Below, in pieces: positions 1 through 10,553 of a stretch of 64,000 nucleotides of DNA. Numbering within the stretch: position 1 is the first letter of the stretch; each line of letters starts with the position of its first letter. The notes under the pieces were generated by a model that worked only from the letters and a program-made list of their open reading frames with translations, did no database searches and had not been told where the DNA came from. The stretch lies in NCBI GenBank assembly GCA_026770025.1, contig JAMXDE010000005.1:2604001-2668000 (forward strand). Direction: 5' to 3'. The stretch is from Craspedostauros australis. Lineage: Eukaryota; Bacillariophyta; Bacillariophyceae; Mastogloiales; Achnanthaceae. The translations under genes and the position numbers were made by a program.

Positions 1-725
1 ACGACGACGAAGGCTGTGGCTGCTGGGATGACGGCCAACAACGAACAGGCACGGATGAATCTCATGTTGTTTGTTTGCTGTGGTTTGGCGGCTGGTGTGG
101 CAACTGCTCGTGCTCTGTGGGGGGGATGTGATCCTGTGCGGCCGTTTTTTCTCTTTTGCTTCGGTTCGGGAATCCTTCGTTACTTCACTCTTTCGCTGTT
201 CACGATTGCAGTGCGCGTTGCTCTCTGCCTCCGACAAACGAGAGCCCACCAACGCGCTTCGCGGACAGCAGCGACAAATCGCCATGAACCACAGAGACGT
301 CGTTTGAATTCATTTGAACACATCATTTTTCTGCGCGTCGTCCTTCTTCGCTTTGTGCAGTACGCGGACGTGGATGCTGGTGGCGGACGGATTCACAAAC
401 GATTCATTCGAATTCGCGAATCATGCCACGGCAGTGAATCAACACGAAGCCGTGACGTCACGAGGATCGGAGATCGAAGTGGTCAACGATGGATGGAACC
501 AACTCAATTCCAGTCATGGATACTCGTCGAAGGACATTCTCAAATCCGGGATCGCGATCGATCACGGTGGAAACCCTTCACGACAACGACAGCGTGGACG
601 TGGTGCAAACATCCACGATGATGGTGGCACGGTGACTGCATCGCAAACTCACCAATAGACGTACGCCATCTCCATGCATTAACGGCAAAGCTCCAGCAAG
701 AGTATGCGACGCATGCGGCGATGAC
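1..725. other. Upstream region, no supported gene
   Basis: Several overlapping open frames occur here, but none has recognisable motifs, and frames on both strands are open over the same bases. I read the stretch as intergenic sequence plus the leader of the following galactosyltransferase gene. Confidence 0.5.
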
Positions 726-1862
726 ATGAACGTGCGGAGGAATCTCTCGAGGCAGAGGAGATGGCACTTGCCATGCATCTTCCGGTCGAAGGCGCTGTGC
801 AGCAGGCTCACGATCGCACTTGCTCTGCTGGTCATCGCGCACAGACTTCGGGTTGGTGCGGACCTTGCTGCTCTTGATGCGCCGGTAAGGAATGGCGCAG
901 TTGCAGCAACGCAGACCCAGCAGCTCGACTGCAACGATGACTTTGTGGGCAACAAGGTCGTGCTGGACGCGATTCAGGTAGCAAAGCCCACGACGGCCAG
1001 CAACGATCTCCGCATCGCCTGCTTCATCATGACGCACTCCGGCAATCACGACACGCGGGTCCGCAGCGTCCTCTCCACGTGGGGCAAACGATGCGATCAC
1101 CTCCTCGTGGCTTCCAATGTGACAGACGATGCCATCGGCGCCGTCGCCATTGACGCAAAGGCGACGTGGAAGAATCTGTGGAAGAAGCTGCAGAAGACGT
1201 TGCAACACTTGTGGGAGACGTATCATGATGACGATGACGTGCAGTGGTTCCTCAAGGCCGATGATGATTCCTACATCATCATGGAGAACCTCAAGTCCTT
1301 CCTCGCACAGCAAACGCGTACGGCAACGATGACATCCCAGCCACTCATCTACGGCCGACACTTCGGCATCCCCATGTCCAAGATGAAGAGCGACATCGGC
1401 GATGCCAACTACATCCGTCGCATGCAGCAGCGGTTCCAATGGGACCCAGCTTCCACCATATTCCGATTCCCTTCGGGTGGCTCCTCCTACGTCTTCAACA
1501 AACCGTACCTGAAGCTGCTCATCGACGGCATTCGCAATCCCTCCACGTTCGACGTCGTCCCCAAAGCCAAACCACCCGAGGACTTGTCGCAGGCCCTGGT
1601 GGCATACGAACAATCCAACGGCACCGTCGAAGTTTCCACCACGCGTGATCCTGCAGAGCGGTTCCACATGTTCTCACCGCGCGACATGTACACCTTGGAG
1701 AAGTGGCAGGATGCGCGTACTTGGGTGCATCGATTTGCACCGGACGGCATTGTAGCGGGACGCGGGTGCTGTTCCCCCCATTCTATCTCCTTTCATCAGA
1801 TCGATCGGGTTGAAGGACTCATGCAATACATGGATCGACAGTTGTACGAGTGCCGCAAGTGA
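726..1862 (+). CDS. Core 1 beta-1,3-galactosyltransferase-like (GT31) type II membrane protein
   Basis: The 378-residue protein has a basic N-terminus and one hydrophobic anchor (about residues 25-40), the layout of a Golgi type II glycosyltransferase. The lumenal part carries GT31/C1GALT hallmarks in order: 'IMTHSGNHDTRVRSVLSTWG' (101-120), the metal-binding 'KADDDSY' (177-183, the DxD equivalent), 'YGRHF' (209-213), 'SGGSSYVF' (250-257), 'PEDLSQAL' (284-291) and a late Cys-Cys-Ser with a following His (348-357). In the family these enzymes add galactose from UDP-Gal to O-linked GalNAc; donor and acceptor here are inferred from the family only. The length matches animal C1GALT1. The first ATG of the frame is used. 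The gene is convergent with the desaturase downstream. No intron is needed. Confidence 0.88.
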   Translation: MNVRRNLSRQRRWHLPCIFRSKALCSRLTIALALLVIAHRLRVGADLAALDAPVRNGAVAATQTQQLDCNDDFVGNKVVLDAIQVAKPTTASNDLRIACFIMTHSGNHDTRVRSVLSTWGKRCDHLLVASNVTDDAIGAVAIDAKATWKNLWKKLQKTLQHLWETYHDDDDVQWFLKADDDSYIIMENLKSFLAQQTRTATMTSQPLIYGRHFGIPMSKMKSDIGDANYIRRMQQRFQWDPASTIFRFPSGGSSYVFNKPYLKLLIDGIRNPSTFDVVPKAKPPEDLSQALVAYEQSNGTVEVSTTRDPAERFHMFSPRDMYTLEKWQDARTWVHRFAPDGIVAGRGCCSPHSISFHQIDRVEGLMQYMDRQLYECRK

Positions 1863-2185
1863 AATGCGAAGAGTATGGAGGGAAGGCAGAAGCGGAACAG
1901 AATTGTGCTCCGGTACGGTAGACATCTTACTTTCCAGAACGTCATATTTCCACACTCGCTGTTCACGCCGCAACATCATGCTTACGAATACTTACAACTA
2001 CTCCGTTCTACTAGTGCTATTTGCAAACCAAGAAAGCGTTGAATCTATTCACGGTGCTCGACGTATGGAGCAATGGATTGTAAAAACCCAATTATGCTCT
2101 CGCGCGCTGTAGTTCCGCCAAGTCTCAAGACGGGATCCATCACCCTTGCCTCTCCTTCCCATTCCACAACATGTGCCACACTCCT
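1863..2185. other. Convergent 3' intergenic region
   Basis: About 320 bp separate the stop codons of the galactosyltransferase (+) and the desaturase (-). The stretch presumably holds both 3' UTRs. No gene or repeat is seen. Confidence 0.6.
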
Positions 2186-3580
2186 TCATGTCCGAATCTG
2201 ATCCTGATTATTCATGCACGCGTAGAAATCGGGCTTAGCAAAGGCCTTGCGCATGATCGCAAACACATTGTCCTTCTTTTGCCCATCATTCCCGCTCTGC
2301 CGATAGTATTCAGGCGCGATGCGACGCAGCTCACCCAGCTTGTGCAACGGTATCGTGGGAAAGTCATGATGTTCGCAATGGTAGTTCGTGCCCAACGTCA
2401 GAACCGAGTACCATCGCCCCGCGTAGGTCGATCGAGACGGCACGCAGCTGCCATCCGTCTCGTCAACGTCCGAGCCATGGTTCGTCACGAACATGGCGCA
2501 CGCGGGATGCGGCGGGATACTCCACAGGGTCTCGGACAGGTACAGGAACAGAAGCGACCTCCATCCTGCGAATTTGAGCAGCATCCCGCGCAGCAGCACG
2601 GCCCAGCGACAGTAGGCAGCGCACTGCTGATGGAATTCATCCGGTTTGTTGGGGAAGAAGGAGTTGCGGCCCGTCACGGCCACGACGACATCGTTGATCA
2701 TGAGCATGCAGCGTTCGAACAGGAAGCTCGTGGAGAACATGAGGGCGTTCCATGCAGCGTTGCCCGTGATCCATGAGGAGAATCCCGACCGGCTGATGGA
2801 CATCTTGACGCGGCGCCCCAAGACCTGCAGCTGCGGTCCGATGTCGCCCTTCAGCTTCATGCGATGCGCGACGAAAAGGACGTCGCCGTCTTCAAAGTCG
2901 ACGCTGCTGGAGTTGAAGAGCTGCGCCAGCGACGCCTTGTGCGGGTCGCCGACGGAGGTGTGATGCGTGAGGTGACCGTATTTGAGGTAGAGGTAGTATC
3001 CGAAGATGGATGGCATGCTGCCCCAGAATAGCACGGCGTCCTGCAGCCTGGACTTGCTCATGCCAAAGACCTTCGGCTTGCCCTTGGCGAAGAAGCATCC
3101 GTGCAGCGCATCGTGCAGGATCTGCAGCTGCCACAGCGAGAGGATGCTGCCAGGGAATGCGGCCAGCAGGAAGGTCTGCCTCGCACTGAGGTACAACCCG
3201 CTGACTACGGACATGGCCAGCAGGGAGAGATTTCCGGCAACCAGCAATGGCAACGCTATGGATTGGCTGTACGCCGACTTTTCCAACGGTGCAATCTGGC
3301 TTCTGTACTTCGACAGCATCTCCTTTCGCCTTCTCTTGTGCCACAGATACTGCAGCGAGCCAATCTTCGACGTGCTGCCATCGTTGGCAGAGGGCGCGGC
3401 CGATGATCGCAGCCTGCTGTTGCTGATCTGTACAGAAGCAAGCGGCGTCGTTGCCTTGGCTGCTGTCGGTCTCGGTACGGATACTGGAGTTGCCTCGGAC
3501 TGCCCCTGGACGAAGGCATCGGCTGATCGCAGCCTGCTGCTGCATCCGAGCAACGTGATCAACGCTGCGAATGCTCTCAT
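2186..3580 (-). CDS. Plastid-targeted membrane fatty acid desaturase-family protein
   Basis: The 464-residue protein has the three histidine boxes of membrane di-iron desaturases: HDALH (156-160), HLTHH (203-207) and HCEHH (401-405). Hydrophobic segments lie around 105-155, 182-200, 275-300 and 325-355. The last box and its flank (HCEHHDFPTIP) are closest in pattern to the sphingolipid delta-4 desaturase (DEGS) branch. The N-terminus is a hydrophobic signal-like segment ending in 'SADAFVQ' (19-25), then a Ser/Ala/Pro/Thr-rich stretch. This is the bipartite presequence form (an ASAF-like site with Phe at +1) of heterokont plastid proteins. The inferred role is a plastid lipid or lipid-like desaturase; the substrate cannot be told. 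The first ATG is used because it gives a complete presequence. Confidence 0.82.
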   Translation of the reverse strand: MRAFAALITLLGCSSRLRSADAFVQGQSEATPVSVPRPTAAKATTPLASVQISNSRLRSSAAPSANDGSTSKIGSLQYLWHKRRRKEMLSKYRSQIAPLEKSAYSQSIALPLLVAGNLSLLAMSVVSGLYLSARQTFLLAAFPGSILSLWQLQILHDALHGCFFAKGKPKVFGMSKSRLQDAVLFWGSMPSIFGYYLYLKYGHLTHHTSVGDPHKASLAQLFNSSSVDFEDGDVLFVAHRMKLKGDIGPQLQVLGRRVKMSISRSGFSSWITGNAAWNALMFSTSFLFERCMLMINDVVVAVTGRNSFFPNKPDEFHQQCAAYCRWAVLLRGMLLKFAGWRSLLFLYLSETLWSIPPHPACAMFVTNHGSDVDETDGSCVPSRSTYAGRWYSVLTLGTNYHCEHHDFPTIPLHKLGELRRIAPEYYRQSGNDGQKKDNVFAIMRKAFAKPDFYACMNNQDQIRT

Positions 3581-3733
3581 CTTGGCTGTCTCTGGAGCGG
3601 TCGAGCCACTGGGGTGAATGTCGGGCCGACTTGCGCCAGATGCGGTGGATTATTCGGACTATAGAGTGCCCGGGTTGGGTTGAACTGCCGCAATGAAGAC
3701 TGTCCAGAAGTGGAATGGGATGTTGATGGAGAA

Positions 3734-3735
3734 CA

Positions 3736-3780
<45 letters not shown>
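3734..3780. repeat. (GA)n microsatellite
   Basis: A run of GA dinucleotides with one GACA interruption near its start, about 150 bp upstream of the desaturase start codon (which is on the minus strand). Confidence 0.95.
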
Positions 3781-3782
<2 letters not shown>

Positions 3783-3813
3783 AGTTGTAGTTTGTCCTTT
3801 CTTGTTGTTGTTG

Positions 3814-3852
3814 CTGGTGTGGTTGGTGTGGTTGGTGTGGTTGGTCTGGTTG
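3814..3852. repeat. GGTGTGGTT 9-bp minisatellite
   Basis: About four tandem copies of a 9-bp unit; the last copy has a T-to-C change (ggtctggtt). It follows a short GTT run. Confidence 0.85.
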
Positions 3853-5112
3853 CCGATCTTGTGGGTGGAAGGAGACGGGACAGAGAACAATTCCACGTCA
3901 TGGCGCCATCTTGTTTCGTGTTCTTCCTCTTTGGGTTCGGATGTGGCATGTATCCACGAAATGAAGCTAGGCACAAATGTTGGATGCAGCTTCCTTCCTC
4001 CCCTCTTTCCAGCCAGCAACTGTGATCACCGATTTCCATTATGCAAACAAGGTACGTATAATGCGATTGAAGAGGGAAGGCCAAACGCGATAGTTCATGA
4101 TCGCGCTTGTGCTCTTGCCGACGAGTGCAACCGATCCGGCAGAGTGGCGATTGTCTCCCAACCACCAATGTCAACTTCGTCCCCACATGATATGAAGTCA
4201 ATTGCCATCTTCTCCGCCATGCAATCGCAGGTGCAATCGCTCGACCAGACACACCATGCATGTCATACATACATACCTACTCCACCCACAATTGTCTTCT
4301 TCTCTGCGCTGAGCTCATCCGATTCGTGAGGATTGGTCCGTCTCAAGTTCCGCTATCGCCACCATCGCGGTTTCTCTGCCGTCCACGAACCAACACACCA
4401 GACAGATTCGTGATTGATCGGAGGGCAAAATGTCCGTGAAATAACAAGAACTGTCCGTTTTCAAGAAGTTAGTACATCATATATACGGTCTTGCATTCAT
4501 CCGCAATCTTCTCTCCACATTCTTGTCTTCTCGGATGTGTGAATGCTGATCAACACAGGCAAGGCTGATGCCTGAAGCGGTTGCACATATAAGATCCCTT
4601 CCGAGCTATCCTGCACTTCAACTCACTTAGCGCACTTCTACATCTTACAAATGAGGACGGAGGCCGAAGCAGGAGGATGAGTTAGGATGGCATGTGGAAA
4701 GTACGTGTAGGAATTCTACAGTACTTCACCATGCTCGCATTTGGAGGCTCATTGGAATGGACCCTTCGATACTCTGCGTACGGTGTGTCTTTGCAGCAAT
4801 GTCAGGTGCAATGATGCAATGGGGAAGTACATCGAATCGATTGGCGCTGCGCTTTCAAACTTTTGTCTGCGGGCATCAGATTCTCCCCTTGGCGGACTTG
4901 CAGGGATGGAAGGTTTGACCTCTGTCACATTTCTATCGGAAGAGCGTTTGATTCGATAGCTAGTATCTATTGCCATCTTCTCTTTGGCTCTGACGCGCGT
5001 CCCACATGCTCGGTTTGAGAGGCTGAATTGCTTACTCTATGCTTGCATGTGTGAATGGATCCACGAGATTGCTCAGCGGCGCAACCATGCACTACATGCT
5101 CTATTATTATGT

Positions 5113-5134
5113 TGAGAGAGAGAGAGAGAGAGAG
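5113..5134. repeat. (GA)n microsatellite
   Basis: About ten GA units in gene-free DNA. Confidence 0.9.
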
Positions 5135-5825
5135 TAACTGGGAAACAGAGTACGGGTAGAGTGCCATCAGCCAGTATTGGATATTTTTGTGGCAATGGAA
5201 GGAGGCACCCGCAAATCGACACCAGCACGGCGGATTTAGAATTGCGACTAGACCAGCGTGGAGCAGAGTAGTAGAGCCGGCGACTTGGTAAGTTCGCGAG
5301 AGGGAGACGGTATCCGACGACAGAAAGTGCAACATTTGCATTCCATGGCATGGTAGTGGCTTGGGAGTTTACAGAGAGAAGATTGATGGTCCTAATGCAT
5401 CATCATGGTGTCCGGATGCGTTTCTGTTTCGTTGCTGTAGACACCATTACTCTACTCTATTCCACTCTTTTCTGAAGCTCAGACTGTGTTTGAGCAAGGC
5501 GGTGCAATCCCATGCAAGTCTCAAGTCAGCGTGCATGTCATACCAGTGACATACTCGTCCATGATCGATCAAGGAACGCTGTCTCTCCAGCGCAGCACAC
5601 TGCGATGCGTGGATGTGAATTGTGCTGTGACGCACTGATCTGTGTTGTTCTCAGCCAGGCGATGCCTCAAATCAGCGACACCATCCACGACCATTGCGAG
5701 ACGGCAACATTCTTCCAATCTATACGCGAATGAGTGGCTGTTCAGATGAGCGGAGAAGCAAACAACCTCTGTGCATTGAGGCTTGTGGTCTCTCTCTCCA
5801 GAGTTGCAATAGCCCAAGAGAGAGT

Positions 5826-5877
5826 AGGTGTATGTGGGTGTGGGTGTGCGCGTGTGTACGCGTGTGTGTACATGTGA
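5826..5877. repeat. (GT)n-rich imperfect microsatellite
   Basis: A GT-rich tract broken by ATGT, GGGT, GCGC and TACG steps, with alternating purine-pyrimidine character. Confidence 0.8.
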
Positions 5878-7922
5878 GTAGGTAAATGAGAGAAAGAAAA
5901 GAAACCGCCATGATCATGCTGACGAAGGCACGTTTGGAGGAGTTCCCATGACTGCCGGTGGTGAGAAAGGTGAGAAGGAATGGTGCGTCCCTTTCTTCAC
6001 ATCCACAACCGACATTTCGGCACCAGTCCCCTCTCTCGACAATCAAGCGTCATCGAACCTGGGTAGAGCGGAGTATAGCAATGGCAACAGTGTAAATGAA
6101 AATGTGAATGAGACGTGCCCCACATACTCCAGAGTATTCATTCATTCTGCGATGCTCGGGCCAATAGAAGACAACCATCTGCACTCCTCTTCATCTGCAC
6201 GTCACCTCATTCGCGCTGTTCATCCGGATGGAATTGACAGAATATAATATCGCACCTGTTCTCTCTTTGTGCCACCACCCCTCCTTGCCGTTTGGTTGTG
6301 TTGTGTCGTGAACCCATTTGTGGTGAAGCGTCTTGGTCATGTCACCGTTTTGGTCAGATTTCGCTGATGCCGCGCAGCTACCGAATTCAGATTCGGAGCA
6401 ATGTCGCCCAAATAGCGACATGACTGGAGATCGCAAAGCCCATCATTCACTGCGCCGCCTCGAACCACTGTTCTTTCTCTCCACAGAGCAAACGACCACC
6501 GCAGCCTTAGTTAAACTTGCACAGTACTCGTACATTGACAATACTCACTTAGGTGGATGAAGTTGGGCAAGAAGTCCGGATGAACATTGGCATCGTTGGC
6601 ACTGATGCGATTCGTCGCTATTACCAGAGCGTCACCGAGCTCCACGGATACCGATGTGAATTGGAGCGTCGCTGCGACGCCATCTGCTTTGCTCGGCGGG
6701 TCTGGGCGATTCTGCATCTCGGAGAGTCCGAGTCTACAGTACAATTTCTACATCACACTCGTACCCATCTACTCTGCTCTATGAGCTACTCTACCCTGCT
6801 CTCTTGTTTTTATATGTGTAATACATGGCTGTATGCAGCACATCTGTGCCGTCGTTGCTCCCACTGGGTCGAGAGGCGTCTATCACGAGAGCAATATGAG
6901 CGGAAAGACACGGATGAGATGTTCCGGCTTTGTATTGATTGAGGCGTTTTCGAATGATGCGTGGCCTGAGTCGCGTTGGCTGATTGGGTCAAAGACCACG
7001 CATCCGAGTCATGTCAGAGATGAAAGGGGGAACAAGAGACGCACAGCACACATAACACGCGACAGCGAACACGCGACAGCGAACACGCGGTTGAGTGTCG
7101 TGGTATGGTGGCCGGCAAAAGTTTGGGTACGAGTGATGTGATGCGTCGTCACGCAGCACCAAAGGCGGGATGTCTATGTCTGTGTTGCCGATAACGGCGA
7201 AGATCTCAGCCACAGAACACTCCCATGACGCGTCGCGCAGTTCGCAGAAGCGATGAGGCCGTGGCGAGGAAGTTGGGGACAAGGGAGAAGACGAAGCCCA
7301 TTCGCCGTTGATACTTCGCAACATCCAAACTATGCCCAAGACTGAGAAAACAAGGGCACGCGCTCGTGTTGGCGCTGTGTTGGTCGAAAACGAGGCCTGT
7401 TTCCTACCAAGACCAAGACAGGGGCGCCGCCAAGAGAGCATCACAGAAGAAGTAGTACTCGCAGCACGCAAGGCGACACACAAACATCATGGCGGAGAAT
7501 CACGAGAGATGGGGCATGGTACTACTGCACACGATCAATCCACACGGCAACAAAACGAAAGCAAGCAAACAATATCACGCCACACGACATCACGCAGCAT
7601 CATGGCACATCGCGTTACGAAACACGATAGAGCACAGGGTTCACGATCCCTCGCTTCTGCATCATCGCTACCACCAACGACGGCGACTGGGACCTCGTCA
7701 GCCATAAATCTGCATCGTTGCGCAAAAGCCATCCGCTTCACCTGTAATCGCAATCGCAACCACTTCACTTCACCTGACACACTTCATCATAATTCACAAT
7801 TCAGAGATCACATCTCAAGGTTCATAATATTACATAACACTTCATCCACTCCACCAATACAGTGCACGTCACCAATGCACTTGCAGATGCAATCATTCAT
7901 TCAAAGCCCACGCAATTGCACC

Positions 7923-9227
7923 ATGAACTCGCCATCCCGTCACGAGAGAGGGATCACGACGTTGATGTGCATGGGGTACGGCCGCGAACAGAGCCTCCAG
8001 GCCCTCAGCGTTGCCAATGGGGACATCGAGCAGGCAGTTGGCTATCTTCTCGACGAGAGCAACGCAAAACATCCTGCAGAATCGGCAGATACCCACTCCG
8101 TCGGCACTGCTACCGATAGCAGAAGAAGCAGCAGCAGTAGCGACAGCACCAATAGCCATAGCCATAGCCATAGCCATAGCCATAGCAGCTCCGGGCATCA
8201 CAGAACCTCAGGCCGGAACAGCGTCACCGAAGCCCTCCGCAACACAACCGCCCCGTCGCCACGTTGGAGCTACGTCGCCACCAACGGTGTGCAAGAGCTG
8301 GTGCAGATGGGATACCCCGAGGGTCACGCCCGCGAGGCACTCCAGGTCGCACGAGGAGACATCAACCAGGCCGTTCAGTTCTTGCTCAGCGGAGACTGCG
8401 ACATGGACTACGATCCGCTCAGATCGCAGTCTCTGCATGCACGAGTCCACCAGCCGTCGCAGCAAGGATCAGAACAGGTGAGAAGATCGTCAAGCGGCTC
8501 CCGCAGACGACAATCGCGCATTCCCAAGATGGTAGGCACCATGGTTAGCGCTCAGAGCTTCACCAATGGCATCAAGGCACGAGCATTTTGCACCGTGGTG
8601 ACCGCCGGGAAGTTCCTCCGGGGCGGCGTCGTCAATTCGGAGTTCCTGGAATCGGCGCTGGTCATGGGACTATCCCTCTACTCCAAACAGTCGTCATCTA
8701 GCGGCAACGCTCTTGGCAATGGGAATGACAGCAGAACCAGCGGGAGCAGTGGACGTAGCAGCGGCAGTAGCAGCAGCAACTACGACGAACCAAACAACAC
8801 CATCGACGCGAAGGGCGTCCTCGCGCAATGGGGAGACCAGTTCGACTTGCGGTTGGATGAGAGCGCCGACACGAAGGGCGGCCTCTTCATGGATCACAAC
8901 AGAGATCATGAACTGGGCATCCGTTCGACGTTGGCGATGTGCCGAAACGAACAATGCGGCGATCACTGGCAGGTCTACATCCTAGAAACCAGCTGGGAAT
9001 CGCTGTGCATCTGCATGCCACCGAAGGGAAGCGCGAAGAAGTTCTGGTTGTTCGACATGAAGTCGCGACCGTGCTTCCACGTGCCAGGCGCGTACGCCAG
9101 GGTGCATTACACTCTCGAGCAGCTCGTGGAGGCCATCGAGGTCGTTCTGAGGAGCACGGTACGAACGGAAGCGGAAGACATTCCGTTCACGCTGTTGCAG
9201 CTCGAGCACATCAAAGCCGACGGATAA
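7923..9227 (+). CDS. Double UBA-domain protein with an unidentified C-terminal domain
   Basis: From the ATG at 7923 the protein has 434 residues. Two UBA domains are visible, at about 10-46 (core 'MCMGYGREQSLQAL') and 121-157 (core 'LVQMGYPEGHAREAL'); both have the M/L-G-Y/F loop and the A-V-x-x-L-L third helix. UBA domains bind ubiquitin. Between them lies a Ser/His-rich linker made by a 6-bp DNA repeat. The C-terminal half (about 215-434) has conserved-looking blocks, including a run of about 25 residues starting 'AFCTVVTAG' and 'KKFWLFDMKSRPCFHVPGAY'. The W-x-F-D then G-A-Y-A-R pattern recalls papain-fold ubiquitin-handling domains of protists, but I cannot assign it. An in-frame ATG at 7875 would add 16 residues, and the frame is open upstream to 7308; I prefer 7923 because the upstream frame is low-complexity leader. 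Confidence 0.75.
   Translation: MNSPSRHERGITTLMCMGYGREQSLQALSVANGDIEQAVGYLLDESNAKHPAESADTHSVGTATDSRRSSSSSDSTNSHSHSHSHSHSSSGHHRTSGRNSVTEALRNTTAPSPRWSYVATNGVQELVQMGYPEGHAREALQVARGDINQAVQFLLSGDCDMDYDPLRSQSLHARVHQPSQQGSEQVRRSSSGSRRRQSRIPKMVGTMVSAQSFTNGIKARAFCTVVTAGKFLRGGVVNSEFLESALVMGLSLYSKQSSSSGNALGNGNDSRTSGSSGRSSGSSSSNYDEPNNTIDAKGVLAQWGDQFDLRLDESADTKGGLFMDHNRDHELGIRSTLAMCRNEQCGDHWQVYILETSWESLCICMPPKGSAKKFWLFDMKSRPCFHVPGAYARVHYTLEQLVEAIEVVLRSTVRTEAEDIPFTLLQLEHIKADG
8152..8187 (+). repeat. (AGCCAT)n in-frame hexamer repeat
   Basis: About six tandem AGCCAT units inside the UBA gene encode a Ser-His alternation in the linker between the two UBA domains. Unit length is a multiple of three, so copy-number change would keep the frame. 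Confidence 0.9.
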
Positions 9228-10553
9228 GCACGGCAGGCTACGCGTAGGTACGGTGCTGCTTCGGTGGCTGCATCATTTTTCCATTCTACGACTTGCTGTC
9301 TGGTCAATAGAGTACTAGTATAATACTATTTTAACAATGCTTAGGTTCAAAGAAGTACTGTACTCCAGTCTACTCTCCCTCTCTCTCTCGCTACTAATAT
9401 CAGCAGAGGGAGGCAAAGATGCCACACATGTATTGCTCTACACACGCGCACATTATGCCCATCCGAAGCGCTTTACTCCATGATACTTGTACTCGCATGT
9501 GTCTCCTGTTGGACATCTCGATCGCATGCATCGCAGCGAAGATGATTTTGATTCCGTTTCTGATCTGTCCAGTTTCAACTGCTGCTGCTGCTGCTGCTGC
9601 TGCTTTGTCCATGCGTGTTGTTCTGCGCATTCCTCAACGAGTAGAGATCATTCGCATCGACGCACTTGTGCATGGCCATCGTCATGGCGATATCTCCCTC
9701 TGTGTGTGTTTATTTCCACGCTGCGTGTGCGCCTTGTGACGTGTGAGGCAGTACGGGAGTAGCGTGCCATAGCAGACAAAGTATAGTAAGTTGAAGAGAG
9801 TCCGCGGTGCCTGTCCTCCACTGATGGTTGGGCTGATGCTGAAGGTGGTTACGCCGGAAAGGATGCTTCTCTGGAGGCGGTAGGAAGCATTTCTCCACAC
9901 GTGTGCGAATAGCAGTATTCCTTGTTGACTACGATTCTGTTTGAAGGTATTATATGTACTAAGAGTACCATACAGGCACTTTAAACCTGTTCTTGAAGAA
10001 TTCCCGCACGACAACAGTGGATCGTCCTTCATGCGACGATGATCGATGAATGTGGTACCTTGCCGCCTCAGAAATCGAGGAGACAGCATGATGAGGGAAG
10101 GACACAGGATGAGATCCGGACCTTGCTTCGTTGTAAATTCCGACGAGAGCACTTCAAAGCACGGAGTAGATTGTGCGGAGGCGTTATTCGCCATTTTTCT
10201 CAATTTCAATCAATGTTTAGATACAGTTAGGTACAGTTTGTTCTGTGCTCCGTGCTGCTGGGCAATGGACACAGCCGGAGGATGAGAGGGAGAGGCCTTG
10301 TCGGCAGAAGAAGGATGAGATTTTGATTCGAGATGTGCTGTTGCCGCTGCCTCAAGCGTGCGTACTTCAAGGAATCAATTCTTCTGATCAGCTCTTTTGT
10401 GATTGGAGTTGCTGCGGTCTTCGATGAGACTCCGGCGCAGGCACGCATCTCTGCACCACGCTCCCAACATACCCGTGTTCTCCTCCACTCTAGCTGGTTG
10501 TGTACGTGCGAAGGTGCGTATGCAGGCACGCACCTGCGTTCCCCATTCACGAT
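9228..10553. other. Intergenic region
   Basis: 1.3 kb between the 3' ends of the UBA gene (+) and an ankyrin/coiled-coil gene (-). It contains a CT-rich tract (about 9378-9393) and a TGC run. A minus-strand frame at 9682-10209 has no recognisable motif and is not called. Confidence 0.5.
9578..9605. repeat. (CTG)n trinucleotide repeat
   Basis: Eight to nine CTG units in intergenic DNA. Confidence 0.9.

Larger units (their letters stand above)
3581..7922. other. Gene-poor region between the desaturase and the UBA gene
   Basis: About 4.3 kb without a supportable gene. It contains the desaturase leader, several simple repeats listed separately, and the long A/C-rich leader of the UBA gene (about 7300-7922). 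Open frames here are short, overlap on both strands and have no recognisable motifs. A minus-strand frame at 6989-7483 (164 codons) was the best candidate but has no domain signal. Confidence 0.5.

Noticed and set aside
16-621. Plus-strand frame of 201 codons at the left edge
   Set aside because: No motif, overlapping frames of equal quality, and odd composition; not supportable.
540-1667. Long minus-strand frame of 375 codons
   Set aside because: It lies antisense to the galactosyltransferase and has no motifs; a shadow of GC-rich codon use.
5113-5877. Possible CRISPR-like or tandem array from the GA/GT repeats
   Set aside because: Simple dinucleotide tracts with no spacer-repeat structure; a eukaryotic context is also not expected to hold CRISPR.
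6989-7483. Minus-strand frame of 164 codons upstream of the UBA gene
   Set aside because: No domain, overlaps the UBA leader, and no conserved-looking blocks.
7308-7922. In-frame extension of the UBA gene by about 200 codons
   Set aside because: Asn/His/Thr/Arg-rich leader-like sequence without conserved features; kept as 5' UTR.
9682-10209. Minus-strand frame of 175 codons
   Set aside because: No recognisable motif or coding-like composition.
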